DNA from: Scalesia atractyloides
Lineage: Eukaryota > Streptophyta > Magnoliopsida > Asterales > Asteraceae
Length of the DNA: 64,000 bases
Direction: 5' to 3'
Assembly: GCA_947069175.1 (NCBI GenBank)
Contig: CAMTDV010000013.1
Span: 58,782,610-58,846,609 of the forward strand
This document shows, piece after piece, positions 1-10,809 of this stretch; the stretch's first letter is position 1; each line of letters begins with the position of its first letter. A program made the position numbers and the translations under genes. Below the pieces are notes generated by a model that was given only the letters and a program-made list of their open reading frames with translations, had not been told where the DNA came from and did no database searches.

Positions 1-1632
1 GAAATGTGTGGTTTTCATTGACCAAAAAAGTCTCCAAACATATTCAATCAAAAGGAGCTAAACATGAGACAACGACACTAGGTCGAACTTCTAAACGACT
101 ACGACTGCGAGATTCGCTACCATCATAGTAAGCCGAATGTTATGGCTGATGCGCTTAGTCATAAGGAATGTGTCAAACTTCATTGTGTTCGAGTTCAATA
201 TGATATCCGGACACGTATCCTTCAAGCACAACATACATGTGTGACCCAAAGCTTGTTGAAAAATGAGCTGCCATAAAATCTCGAACTTCAACTGGAAGCA
301 AAAGACAACGGATTACTGTACTACAAGAACCGTTTGTGGATTCCTAGTCAAGACAATCTCCGCACCTTATTGATGGATGAAGCTCATAATTCTTGTTATT
401 CAATCCATCATGGTGCAAACAAAATGTATAAGGATCTCTGTACCCAGTATTGGTGGCCGAGTATGAAGAAGGACATTGCCTTATATGTGTCTAAATGCCT
501 AACTTGTCTTAAAGTTAAGGCAGAACATCAACACCCATATGGTTTACTTGAGCAACCACAAATACCGGTATGGAAGTGGGAGAACATTGCGATGGATCTC
601 ATCACTAAACTACCGCGCACACCTAGAGGTCATGATGCCATTTTGGTAATGATCGATCATCTAACAAAGTCAGCACACTTTTGGCAATTCGTGAGGATCT
701 ATCAGCTAAAAAAACTCGCCAAGATCTACATTGATGAGATTGTATCTCACCATGGTGTCCCTTTGAACATCATATCCAATCGAGATGCTCGATTCTCATC
801 TCACTTTTGGAAGATCATGCAATCTGCCATGGGAACCAAACTCAATCTAAGCACTGCTTATCATCCTCAAATAGATGGACAATCTTAAAGGATAACTCAA
901 ACACTGGAGGATATGCTTAGATCATGTGTGATCGACTTTGGTGGTAGTTGGGATTCGCATCTACCATTGGTCGAATTCTCCTACAACAATAGTTATCACG
1001 ACAGCATCAATATGGCGCCATTCGAAGCTCTATACGGTCGAAAATGTTGTTCACCTGTCTGCTGGAATGAGGTCGGTGAAGCTCAGCTCACTGGACCTGA
1101 ACTCATTCATGACACAACAGACAAAGTCAAGAAAATTCGCGATAACCATCTGACAGCTAGAAGCCGTCAAAAGAGTTATGCGGACAAACGACGCAAGCCC
1201 TTGGAATTCCAAGTTGGTGATCACGTCCTTGTCAAGGTATCCCCTTTGAAAGGTGTGATTAGATTTGGAAAGAAAGGAAAACTTGCACCACGATATATTG
1301 GACCATTCAAGATCGTTGAGAGAATCAGAAAGGTGGCCTACCGACTTGAGCTACCTCCTAAACTTGGGAATATTCACCCAACATTCCACGTGTCCAATTT
1401 GAAAAAGTGTTTAGCCGATACAAACCTCGACATTCCCCGTGTCCGATTTCGGACAAATGACGAGAAACCTGTGGAGATATTGGACTGTGAAGTCAAGAAA
1501 CTCAAGCGTAGACGTATACCGATAGTTAAAGTTCGCTGGGAATCCAAATGTGGCCCAAAATTTACATGGGAACGAGAGGATTAGACGAAAGAGAAATATC
1601 CACATCTGTTTCACAAAGTTTCCTCTTATTAA
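1..1632 (+). pseudogene. Ty3/gypsy chromovirus pol, RNase H tail to chromodomain (element 1)
   Basis: The 3' part of a retrotransposon polyprotein that would copy and integrate its own RNA. All is in one frame (position 1, 4, 7...). Order: end of RNase H (near 20-150, motif ADALS), HHCC zinc-binding domain of integrase (about 380-510, H..H..CLTC), DDE core (MDLITKLP near 590, SNRDARF near 778), then the GPFKIVERI region and a chromodomain-like tail ending in KFTWE (about 1450-1580), as in Tekay-type chromoviruses. It is dead: in-frame stops at 79-81, 886-888 and 1582-1584, plus a one-base loss near 36. The 886 stop replaces the catalytic glutamate of GQSER. The original stop is probably 1630-1632. 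The 5' part lies outside the window. Family assignment is firm, lineage name is likely. Confidence 0.93.
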
Positions 1633-1651
1633 ATTTCAGGACGAAATTTCC

Positions 1652-1666
1652 AAAAGTAGGGGAGAC
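1652..1666 (+). other. Polypurine tract of element 1
   Basis: A purine-rich run (AAAAGTAGGGGAGAC) sits directly before the first TG of the 3' LTR, where a retroelement primes plus-strand DNA synthesis. Position between the pol stop and the LTR supports the call. Confidence 0.75.
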
Positions 1667-4261
1667 TGTGACATTCGTGCCTTTTCAATCATTGCATAAT
1701 TACAACATTTTTGTATTCAATGAAACCTTGTGTTTTATTTCCAAATATTTTTCTATTCAATAAAATCTTGTATTTTATTGATGAGAATGCAAAAATGTCA
1801 ATCGTTGCACAATTCCGATCAATTTTGTGTTCGTTAAAGCGTTTTACGCATTTAGCGAAACGCGTAACCGTACAACTGAACGAACCGAAATCCATGACAT
1901 TTTCGGGAATAATCCAAGTTACACATTTCTTAACACCTTTATATAACCTAAATATTAGGTTAAAGGGGTTAAAAATGGCAAACAAGGGAAAATACAAGTC
2001 CAAGGGCCAAAAATGTAGAAAAAATAATAAATATTTTTGCTTCTTCACCAAGTTTGCCACCTATCTCTAATTTTTTACACATAGCACTCACTTTGCCCCA
2101 CTTCATATGGTGTTGACACATGTTAGGAATCACACTTGAGGACACTTGTCATCACCTCCTTAATCCTAAAATACATAAATACTCCATGATTCTTCCATTT
2201 TTTTCACACCATTTCAAAACACTTCAAAGCAAAGTGTGAAGTTCTTCTTTCTATCCTTCTTGGAGCTTGTTTCCAGCCTTTGGAAGCCTCATATCTTGAG
2301 TTCCAAAAGTGTTCTTCAACACGAGTAAGTACTCTTCCTAGTTCTTTCATTTTTAGCTAAAAGTCGAACAGTTTAGCAACCTGATTGACTTTTGGTTCTG
2401 ACCATATTTGGTCAAGTCAAAGTTCAATTGAAATTTGAAATGTGATTGTAATCACGAAGGTTATAATCCCTAACGATTCCACCTTCTAATTACCACGTTT
2501 ACTAGTCGAAGTGACGAGTTAAAGTTTCGGTAAAAAGTGCACATGATGTGCATTTTACAACGAAACTATTTTCGGGTATCAAAACACCAAGTTTTGATAC
2601 CAAGTAAGTTTTATAAACTTAGTTAGACATATTTTGATATGTCTAACTCGTCACTTCTAGTTTATTGCTTATTTAGGGTCGTAAGTCGAGTGGTCTTGAC
2701 CACCGCTTTGACCATAGTTGTATAGGGAATAACCTACTGAGGTTATACCTTATGGTCACGTCGTTTGGTTAGTGTTATGATAAACTACTTCTATATTCTT
2801 AAAAAAATGATGACCAAAATGCCCTTTTGCGCATAAATCCATTTTAAACACATGTAACCAAATTTTTAACATATAAACTAATGTTATAACATTTTCAAAC
2901 ATGTTTGGTCATTTAAGACTTATCATAGGACGGTCACGCGTTTATGCTAATGACCCGTTAAGGTAGTATAAACTACCTTAACGAGTCATAATGGGTCAAA
3001 AGCACTTAGGATCCTTTCCAAATCAGAATGTTAAGTTTGTAAACCATATGACATGAGTTCAAGCACTAGTTTGGTTTATAAGACTTCATTCTATCCGATC
3101 TCCCCTTTGTAGACCCGACACGCTAACATATTTATCTGATACATTAGGACACGTTTGAGCTTTGTTTATTTCGTTGATCAAGAACACTTTTGCAATCCCA
3201 AAGTGAGTACATAGCCCCCCTCTTTTACATTTTGCAAATGTTTTGGGGTGACTCATATGTGTTAAATCATTTTCAAGTTTTCAAAAACAATGTCTATGGT
3301 TTATATATAAAACAATACGATTTCAATAATGTGAACAACTTGTTGATGCGTTATCCATAACACGAATAACATTCATTAGCTTTGGCTGAGCCGACCAGTA
3401 GTATGTTATGGTACCATAGGACTGACAATCCCATTATCGGACTATTCACTGGATTTGGTGGAAGTTCGGGTAATGACAGAAACTGTTTTTGATTAACAAA
3501 TCATTTGTTGATTTGTTAGTCTAGTTAAAGAGACCCTTTGGTGGTCTATTAAAGATACCCTTTGGTGGTATAGTTAACACAAGTTTGAATGTGTTCATTA
3601 AAGAACGATCAATAGTTTTCACAATTGAAAACACGGACGATTTTTTATGACATGGACAATTGGTTTATGACACAGAAGATTGATCTATAACACGAACAAA
3701 TGGTTTTGATCAATGTCACGCAATAATTTTCACTTAAAAATATAAACCATACAGAGTTTTCTTTTGAATCAATCTATTACCAGGTTTTTACAAAAGAAAT
3801 GTTTTTGTCAAGATTCATGGCTACAAGGTTTTCACAACTCTAACCAACTTGTTTTACTTGGTTAATTGTATTGCAATATCAAACACTTCTGATACGAGGT
3901 TTTCACTTAATGACTCTTGTAGTCAGACGAGGTGTTGCAACATGTATACAAAGCCACGAATTTAACACACTCACAAACTCACCGGCATTTTTTTATGCTG
4001 ACTCTCTTTTCACATATGTTTCAGGAATCAATACTTGATAATATGATGTATGCCTCACGTAGGAATGGACGTGAGCTTAGTGACTTAAAACATGAAAGAC
4101 AATTTATTTATGTATTGTTTCTGTTTATCCCAAGACAATGTAAATATTTAAATTAATCAAACATAATTTTAAATTCCATGAGTTGTGAAACAATAGTTCT
4201 GTGACATGACTCCCCAACGTTTTCACCGCGGTTCGTTGTTTTACGCGGTCGGGGTGTTACA
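1667..4261 (+). repeat. 3' LTR of element 1 (about 2.6 kb)
   Basis: The LTR starts TGTGACATTCG right after the polypurine tract and ends GGGGTGTTACA, the usual end of long Asteraceae-type chromovirus LTRs; the next base begins Copia coding DNA. No long coding ORF; the 119-123 codon ORFs at 1689-2070 run on both strands of AT-rich DNA and resemble no protein I know. Possible TATA-like strings near 1938 and 2171. The 5' LTR is outside the window, so target-site duplication and age cannot be read. Confidence 0.85.
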
Positions 4262-6371
4262 GTTCAACTACGAAGGTTTGTGGAATTCATTTGACCTGCC
4301 AGAAGTACCATCAAAAGAAGAACTTGTTATGCTCTTTCAAAAGCATCAAATCTCTAATCAAGAGCAAGTTTCTAGACCGTTGGTGATTTCCTCGTCACTT
4401 CCTGTCTCTAGCACTTCTGATGTAGGTCCGAGCAACACTTTGCAGGAATCAGTGTCTGTACCAATCTTGAACACTGTTGAATCGTCTGCCATCATCCGAT
4501 TAATGCCGACTCTTATCGTGAACCAACTTTTGATGATGGAGGATCTAGTTCCGATGAAGGATCTGAGCATATTGAAAGCTTTCTGAATGCTCAAGTTGAT
4601 CAATCCAATGTTAGAAATGAAGCTACATCTTCTACACCGGTTGTTGATGAAGTGATCATGAATTTAAAAAGTCAAGTAGATGTTCCGAGTGAAGTAATGC
4701 CAAGAACACTATCTTATCATCCATCGGAGAATATCATTGGCAGCTTATAAACCGGAGTGCAAACTCACAATCAGATCAACAAAGATCTAAGTTGCTTTTA
4801 TACCAGTATTGCTCCACTGCAAACTAGACTTTCTTACAGTTGCTTTGTTTAACAGGTTGAACCAGGAAACTGGAGAGACGCGTTGAAAGAAGAAAGCTGT
4901 GTGGAAGCAATGTAGGAAGAGTTGCTTCAATTCCAAAAACTTGGAGTCTGGAAGCTTGTTGACCTACTGGATCATCATAAAAAGATTAGTTCTCGATGGG
5001 TCTTCAAGTGCAAGCGAGATGATAAAGGTATTGTGGTCAGAAACAAAGCTTGGCTCGTGGTCCAGGGCTTTCACCAGCAAGAAGGGATAGACTACACTGA
5101 AGTCTACGCCCCAGTCGCTCGTCTCGAAGCTATTCGCATATTCTTGTCAAGGTGTATCAATTGGATGTCAAATCTGATTTCCTTTACGACAAAGTCAAAG
5201 AGGAGGTGTATGTCGGCCAACCACAGGGGTTTGTCGATCCAATACACAAGGATAAAGTCTACCTTCTGAATAAAGCTTTATATGGTCTTCACCAAGCCCC
5301 GATAGCTTGGTATGAAACACTTCAAGTCATCTTCTTGACAATGACTTTCTCAGAGGAACTGTAGACTGTACCCTCTTCACAAAGGAAGTAGATGGTCATC
5401 TGATTTTGGTACAAATATATGTGAATGATATCATCTTTGGATCGACAAATGATAAGCTGTGCAAAAACTTCAAAGAAGTCATGAAAAAGAAATTCAAATG
5501 AGTGCTATGAGGGAGATGAAGTATTTTTAGGACTTTAGGTTGAGCAATTGCCTGATGGTATCTTCATTCATCACACGAAGTATGTTCATGACGTATTAGA
5601 GAAATTTGACATGGAAGGAACTACGCCAGTATCAATCCCATTAGCTCCAAATCACGGCATTTGTCCAGACGCTCCATGATCGGATCCTTGATGTATCTTA
5701 CAGCTTCGCGACCTGATATCACGTATCCAACATGCCTATGCGCTCGTTATCAATTCAATCCTAGGATTCGCACTTGTTAGCCATCAAACAAATCATGAGA
5801 TACTTGAAAGGATTTCCACGCACCGACTTGTGGTATCTTAGATATGACGACTTCAACCTTGTGGGTTACTCGGATTCCGATTTTGGCTGCTGCAAGCTTA
5901 ATGCCAAATTTACTACGGCTAGTTGCCAGTTCTTCGGAACTTGTTTGGTAACATGGCAATGCAAGAAACAGACCGCAATCGCTCTCTCTACATGTGAAGC
6001 TGAATAAGTTTCAACATCCAACTGTTGTGCTCAGATACTCGGGATACAACAGCAGATGAGAGACTGGACTGCAATTTCTTGACACGCCCAGGTATGTAGA
6101 TAACAAGGCGGCTATTGATATCACTAGAAACCCAGTTCAACACTCATGCACTAAACACATAGAAATTCGACACCACTTTATCCGTGATTGTTACGAGAAA
6201 AAGTTGGTTCGAATTGAGAAAATCCACACTGATGACCAAAAAGCGGATTTTTACACTAAAGCTTTTGATAGATCAAGATTTAAAAATCTTTTGAAATTAA
6301 ATGGTTTAAGAAATCTGACATCAGGGGATGGAAATGAGGTTGAATTCGAGGATGACGAGGATTTAACGTGA
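4262..6371 (+). pseudogene. Copia (Sirevirus-like) pol: linker, RT and RNase H (element 2)
   Basis: C-terminal half of a Ty1/copia polyprotein in three frames. From 4262 a linker (FNYEGLWNSFDLPEVPSKEE), then reverse transcriptase (WVFKCKRD near 5005, GIDYTEVYAPVARLEAIR at 5084-5136, YQLDVKSDFLY near 5152, LNKALYGLHQAP near 5270), then RNase H (LVGYSDSDFGCC near 5850, SWQCKK-type motif near 5955, HIEIRHHFIRDCYEKKL near 6160). The C-terminus is well kept and stops at 6369-6371. Frameshifts near 4490, 5145 and 5364 and many stops make it non-functional. The YVDD polymerase motif reads YVND near 5421. The start of the element lies left of element 1, outside the window. Confidence 0.92.
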
Positions 6372-6460
6372 TTCTCATCAGTATGACATATGTTTTTTTA
6401 TGTAAATACTTTTCTTGCTTCCTTAAAAAAACAAACTAAAACCCAAAAATATGTTTTTGA

Positions 6461-6477
6461 TTTTAGGGGGAGAAAAG
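6461..6477 (+). other. Polypurine tract-like site just after pol of element 2
   Basis: TTTTAGGGGGAGAAAAG lies 90 bp after the pol stop. A similar string (TTTAGGGGAAGAAA) follows RNase H of the minus-strand Sirevirus near 36165-36180. Sireviruses are known to carry more than one PPT. Because the extra ORF follows about 2 kb later, this is unlikely to be the final PPT. Confidence 0.5.
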
Positions 6478-7740
6478 TTGTGAAAAATTCAAAAAACATA
6501 AAAAAAGGACAAATATAGTTTTTTTTGTGAAAAAGAGGGAATCATATTTCATCAGTGGACTTTCACAGTATGCTAAAGAAATGAAATGATTTAAACAGGT
6601 AATTAAACAGGCTTTTTAATGATGTGCCAATAGGCTTCATACGTCAGTAAATTGTTCTTCAAGATATAAACTTAAAAGAAAAACTGAGTAATTTGTGGGT
6701 CGACTTCTCTTGGATATATGGACTTAGTACTCTAAAATTTCGTTTGAGAGACTGCCAGATTCTATGATACTAGGTCTTTATATTTAATTGATATCTGGGT
6801 ATTATCCGAGTTCTTCTGATTTTGTGTCGGCAATGACCTAGAACTTGTATAATACTTTATGCATTATTCACCTCCAAAAGCTGCATAAAAAGGAGTATAT
6901 ATCATAAAAAGATACGGCATTTGCAGTTCAAAAAGATTCCTAAACGGAACACCACCTAAAGTCAAGCCTTCATCTCTTTCTCTGTATGGAAATACTAACC
7001 TGAGCTCTCAAGGTCTTGCAATTTTACCCCATTTAGATATCAGTTAGATATATTCACATGTGAGATGAAATTCTGGGAATCTTGTACGGGAGTATATATT
7101 CTGAGATGGGAAACACGTTACTTCATGTTCCTTAAAATTACCTAAAATATCTTGAAAAATTTGAGAAAAGTGTAGAAGTTTAAATGGATCAGTATATTGG
7201 CAATCTAAGTAAATTTGTTTAGGACCTTAAAGTTATTACCAAGATCACCGGTACTAGTGATTTGCCTATATAATTGATGAGATCCTCTAACACAAACTCA
7301 CAAAAGTATGTCTGTAAATACGTTTGTATTTACTTTATTTCTCTATTCAGAAAAAACCCAAAAAGATTTTCAACTTTCTTTTAGCAAAAACTTTGAAAAC
7401 ACAAAAAGATTTCATTTCTATCTTAGTTTCTCGTCTATTAATGATGGAAATACCGTTATCCAAGTTAAAGCGATAGTTGTTGAAGGATAGCTAAAGATCA
7501 TGGGATGAGAGCTAATCTAAAAAGAAGAAAGTTCTGAAACGTCACAAAATTCATTAACTTGAAACTTTAAATTTTTAAAATATATCTCTTTTGGTCTAAC
7601 AACAGTCAACCAAGGTCATTAACTTGGTCTTGGTAGGTAAATCGGTTAACCGGGGTCATTAACTTGGACTTGGTCAACTGAGCAGGTCGTAAAAACAGAT
7701 AATTTCACAAAAAATCAAAAAGTAACGAAGTAAAGAAAAC
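6478..7740 (+). other. Non-coding spacer between pol and aORF (element 2)
   Basis: No coding ORF. The same spacer, with clear similarity, recurs at 21740-22005 plus 24176-25178 in element 7 (for example the string ending CTAAAGAA near 6570 and 21870, and GGTCATTAACTTGGACTTGGTC near 7650 versus a close match near 25095). Conservation between two decayed copies shows that it is a regular part of this Sirevirus family, not random insertion. The short ORF at 7308-7490 is not conserved and is not called. Confidence 0.6.
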
Positions 7741-7822
7741 TGGCTCGTATGAGTGACTATCTGACTAGTACGAGTGATAAAAGGCCTCATTCATACGAAT
7801 GAAGACTCGTACGAATGACTTG
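7741..7822 (+). promoter_or_regulatory. Palindromic word array upstream of aORF TATA (element 2)
   Basis: Several variants of an inverted-repeat word centred on CGTACG or TACGAGTGA (CTCGTATGAGTGA, TAGTACGAGTGA, CATACGAATGA, CTCGTACGAATGA) lie just before the TATA box at 7826. The same word fills the U3 of the LTRs at 8753 and 10810 and the intron at 8190-8430. Repeated palindromes upstream of the TATA box are a known trait of Sirevirus LTRs; here they sit at an internal site. Confidence 0.6.
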
Positions 7823-7825
7823 GCG

Positions 7826-7834
7826 TATATAAAA
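7826..7834 (+). promoter_or_regulatory. TATA box of the internal aORF promoter (element 2)
   Basis: TATATAAAA followed by GGGGC, about 150 bp before the proposed first ATG at 7977. The equivalent site in element 7 is at 25227, 136 bp before its ATG. Confidence 0.6.
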
Positions 7835-7976
7835 GGGGCTTTCACTTGCACGAGTCACGTTTGTGACTCTGTGCGACTGTTGATACTCTCTGTGCGATCC
7901 AGTTGATTCTTCACACTTCTAGACCATATTTCATACCTTTTATTCTTCGGGGAGGTTGATTTTTACACCTCTTTTG

Positions 7977-8752
7977 ATGGGAAAGGTACTAATTCAAGAT
8001 TTGAGCCGTTATAATGGCGAAATCGGACCATAAGGACATAAAATGTAGATTTGGGCTAATTGAACCGGTAAAATGTAAATTTGAACACAAAATCGTACAA
8101 ATCGGCCTTTTAGCCTCTAAATCATCATTCAATTTGTTAAAATTTACATGTTTTAAGTTCGGTTTGAAAAGGTTTTATTTTGTGCGATTCGTGACTCGTA
8201 CGAATGATTGCTCGTACGAGTAAGCTTTTTAATCAGATTATTCTTATCACTTGTACGAGTGATCGTTTGTACGAGTAAGTTCTAAATGTTATGAAATTGT
8301 TCAAACCTAAAAAATTGTTAAGTATCAATTTCACTCGTACGAGGAGTCACTTGTACGAGTGGGTTTGTTCAAACTTGCACCTAAATTGTTAAGTGTTAAT
8401 CTGACTCGAACGAATGATGACTCGTACGAGTGTTAAAGATTTGAAAAGTTTGGAAAATTTGCTAAGTGTCGGAAATTTTTGTGTGCGCAGGTCAAGAAGT
8501 CTTCTTTTTCTCCATTCCAAAATATATGCTACTTTTGGACAAAAATATTCCACAGATCGCAGCTTATAGAGAAGTACTTGATTTTTTTAGTCGTGTGTAA
8601 ATTACCAAGGCCTTGAGTGACAAACATACGGCCTATTGATCGCATGTTGAATGCTTTTGGGATGCCGCATAATATGATGAAGAAGATAATGCTATAGTTT
8701 CGCCAGTGAGAATCACCAACGAAGATATTCAAGTGAAAATCACTGAAGATGC
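7977..8752 (+). pseudogene. Sirevirus aORF, 5' end, spliced leader exon plus start of exon 2 (element 2)
   Basis: Proposed exon 1 is 7977-7985 (ATG GGA AAG, M-G-K); exon 2 starts at 8491 (V-K-K-S-S-F). Joined they read MGKVKKSSF in phase 0, which lines up with MPKDKKSNF in elements 7 and 10. Exon 2 then shows a lost T near 8534 and stops, but keeps the family pattern (LLDKNIPQI, SHVECFWDAA, VRITNEDIQVKITEDA). The ORF is cut at 8752 by the next element. Function is unknown: this ORF family occupies the env-like place after pol in Sireviruses, but I see no signal peptide or membrane segment in this part. The spliced start is inferred from comparison. Confidence 0.6.
7986..8490 (+). other. Proposed intron of aORF (element 2)
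   Basis: Donor AAG|GTACTA at 7985/7986, acceptor TTTTTGTGTGCGCAG at 8476-8490, branch-like CTAAGTGT at 8462-8469. The interior is non-coding and full of CGTACGA words (near 8197, 8212, 8336, 8422). The branch-like string and its distance to the acceptor are the same in the other two copies (25781 and minus strand 47010). The 69-codon ORF at 8014-8223 inside it is rejected as coding. Confidence 0.55.
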
Positions 8753-9191
8753 TGATGCACTTTATGGCCGTCACTGTGCGAATAGACTAGATAGAGTGTG
8801 TATTGATTATTGTATTAGATTAGATACGAACACACGACCCAAGTGCGAACAAGTACTGTTTCGTACGAGTGACATCTGTGTTTCGTACGAGTCACTCACT
8901 CGTACGAAATATTCGTACGAGTGACTCAGGCTTGATTTGCATGAAATGTCATGTCTATATATAGGCGTTGGGTGTTCATTGTTTGTAAGTTTTGGAAGTT
9001 CCCTGAGGGAAATGCTGGCGGATTCTCTCCAGGAACTCCGCCAGCCAGACCAGATGTAAGCTCTTTTCGGTATGAATGAATGAATGAAAAGCTTCCGCTG
9101 ATTCTCTTATGCTTCATGTTTATGTTTGTTCTGCCGGAACTGCTCTATCCCCAAACCTCCGTCTAGAACCGCCGCCGACCACGGGACCACA
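8753..9191 (+). repeat. 5' LTR of element 3
   Basis: Starts TGATGCACTTTATGG, ends GGGACCACA. Four CGTACG palindromes in 58 bp (8862, 8884, 8901, 8914) precede a TATA box TATATATAG at 8956-8964. Downstream is a perfect 8 bp stem (CTGGCGGA 9015-9022 with TCCGCCAG 9037-9044) and a GAAT repeat at about 9075-9090. Confidence 0.88.
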
Positions 9192-9193
9192 AC

Positions 9194-9205
9194 TGGTATC
9201 AAAGA
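9194..9205 (+). other. Primer binding site-like sequence of element 3
   Basis: TGGTATCAAAGA begins 2 bp after the LTR. It resembles TGGTATCAGAGC, the site complementary to the 3' end of initiator tRNA-Met that Copia and many gypsy elements use, with late mismatches. Confidence 0.7.
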
Positions 9206-10809
9206 TACGGTACCGATTCATTCAGCTTAACAGTTGATGAAACACCTACACTCATGATTATTGGACGTCTGAGGGGTTTTGGACGTAAAACATCGAATAA
9301 ATGGACAATCCACGGACATAATGTTAAACTGATACCATAGGATTGTTAGAAACTGATTTTCGACCAGGTCTGTGCAAAAATCATGTCAAAATTCGAAGAA
9401 ATGAAGATTCTGGTTCGAAAGACGTTATCAGTTTCATACGAAACATGATTCGTATGAAACATGATTCGTACGAAACATGATTTCGTAACCAAAACACCTG
9501 CTTTGCACGAAAAAAAATTTTGATCGTATTGATGAGACGCGTGTCCAGAAAAAAATTTGGTGATTACAAAATTTTTTCGAGATTTTAACGTCAAATTCGG
9601 GTTGTTCGGGGACACCGTCTAGAGCTTCAACGTACAAATTTGATGATACGATCGCAACGGGATGAGGATTTTGGGATAGTCACTGATACTTGCACAAACG
9701 TTGATCATATGGTGTAGTGATTATTATTGTGCCTTAACGTTTAGTCAGCATTTGGTCAAACTGCAAATTTTGGGAAATTTTCGGCAAAATTTGTGATATC
9801 ATATGCTGCAATTCCACCATAATTCGCATTCCCATAAGAACTCGACGTCAAAATTTGCAAAAATGAGGGGGAATAAAAATTTTCATAAAAATTCCGATAT
9901 TTTTGAAATTCGTGAAGCTGCAACAGTATCCAGGTGGTTCGGACCGCAAATTATTTGGGAAACACAGAGGATCGAAGGTTCATTAGAGATGAAATAGCGT
10001 TCATGTCTATTGACGAATAGACTATACATTCAGAATGGGTGATCGAAGAATGTTCAGAATTTTCAGATCATGTTTCAGATTGATGCTCAAGGGCTAACCA
10101 CCTGATCCCCGATGTGGAAGTGGAAGCACACGCGACGGCGTGGATGTGAACACGTCATTCTATCATTAACTCTACATTGCAAATGAACTGTTTTTCGGAC
10201 TAACCGCCAGAAAACACGGATGTCTTGTAGTTTCAGTGCCCCATTCCAGCGGAGATAGCTATACATCTGTTATTATGACTAAAAAGGAAGAATGTGATTC
10301 TGATTGCCGAAGAATGTTTCTCAATTCATTGTGTTACTAGTTAGTTTGTTTCTGATGATTTGCTGATTGAACAGATTTTTACGGATACTCATCGGTTTGA
10401 AGTTTTTCCGTGTGGTTTTTCGAAGTTTCTGTCAATTACCGGTTGGGTTTTGAAGATCAGAGGATCAAGCATTAAGGGGGTGCGTTAAACCGAACGCCGA
10501 TATCCTTAAACATCGAAATAGAGAAAGCTACATTGTTTAATGACAAGTTGGTGATTGTTCGAGAAAATTTGAAGATCAAGCAAATCAGAGGAGTTTCTAA
10601 ACCATGCAACCAACAGCCTGAAGATTAATTTCTGGAGAAAATTATTTCAGGGAGAATGGTGCTTAAACGTAAATAATGCAAACCCGGATCTTCAATCAAG
10701 GGGGAATTACAATGTCAACAGATACCCGATTGAAGTTGCAGAATATTCAAACACAGCTCTCAAGATTTCAAGCTCAAGCTTCGACAGTGACGTCCAAGGG
10801 GGAAATTTT
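9206..10809 (+). other. Interior of element 3, non-coding, with repeated polypurine tracts
   Basis: No retroelement protein is visible in any frame. Variants of the element's palindromic word recur at about 9435-9485 (CATACGAAACATGATTCG type). Three polypurine tract-like strings occur near the 3' end: ATTAAGGGGG near 10472, ATCAAGGGGGAATT near 10697, and CCAAGGGGGAAATTTT directly before the LTR at 10810. Multiple PPTs are a Sirevirus trait. The short ORFs at 9346-9637 and 9803-9997 look like chance. Confidence 0.65.

Noticed and set aside
1689..2070. ORFs of 123 (minus) and 119 (plus) codons
   Set aside because: Overlapping on both strands in LTR DNA, low complexity, no family.
8014..8223. 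69-codon ORF as a gene
   Set aside because: It lies in the proposed intron, holds palindromic repeats and is not conserved in element 7.
6478..8490. The spacer of element 2 as a complete LTR between two tandem Sireviruses
   Set aside because: It has a PPT-like start and a TATA box, but no PBS at its right end, and the same pol-spacer-aORF order appears in element 9. In element 10 the aORF is followed by PPT and LTR, so the aORF is a 3' ORF of the same element.
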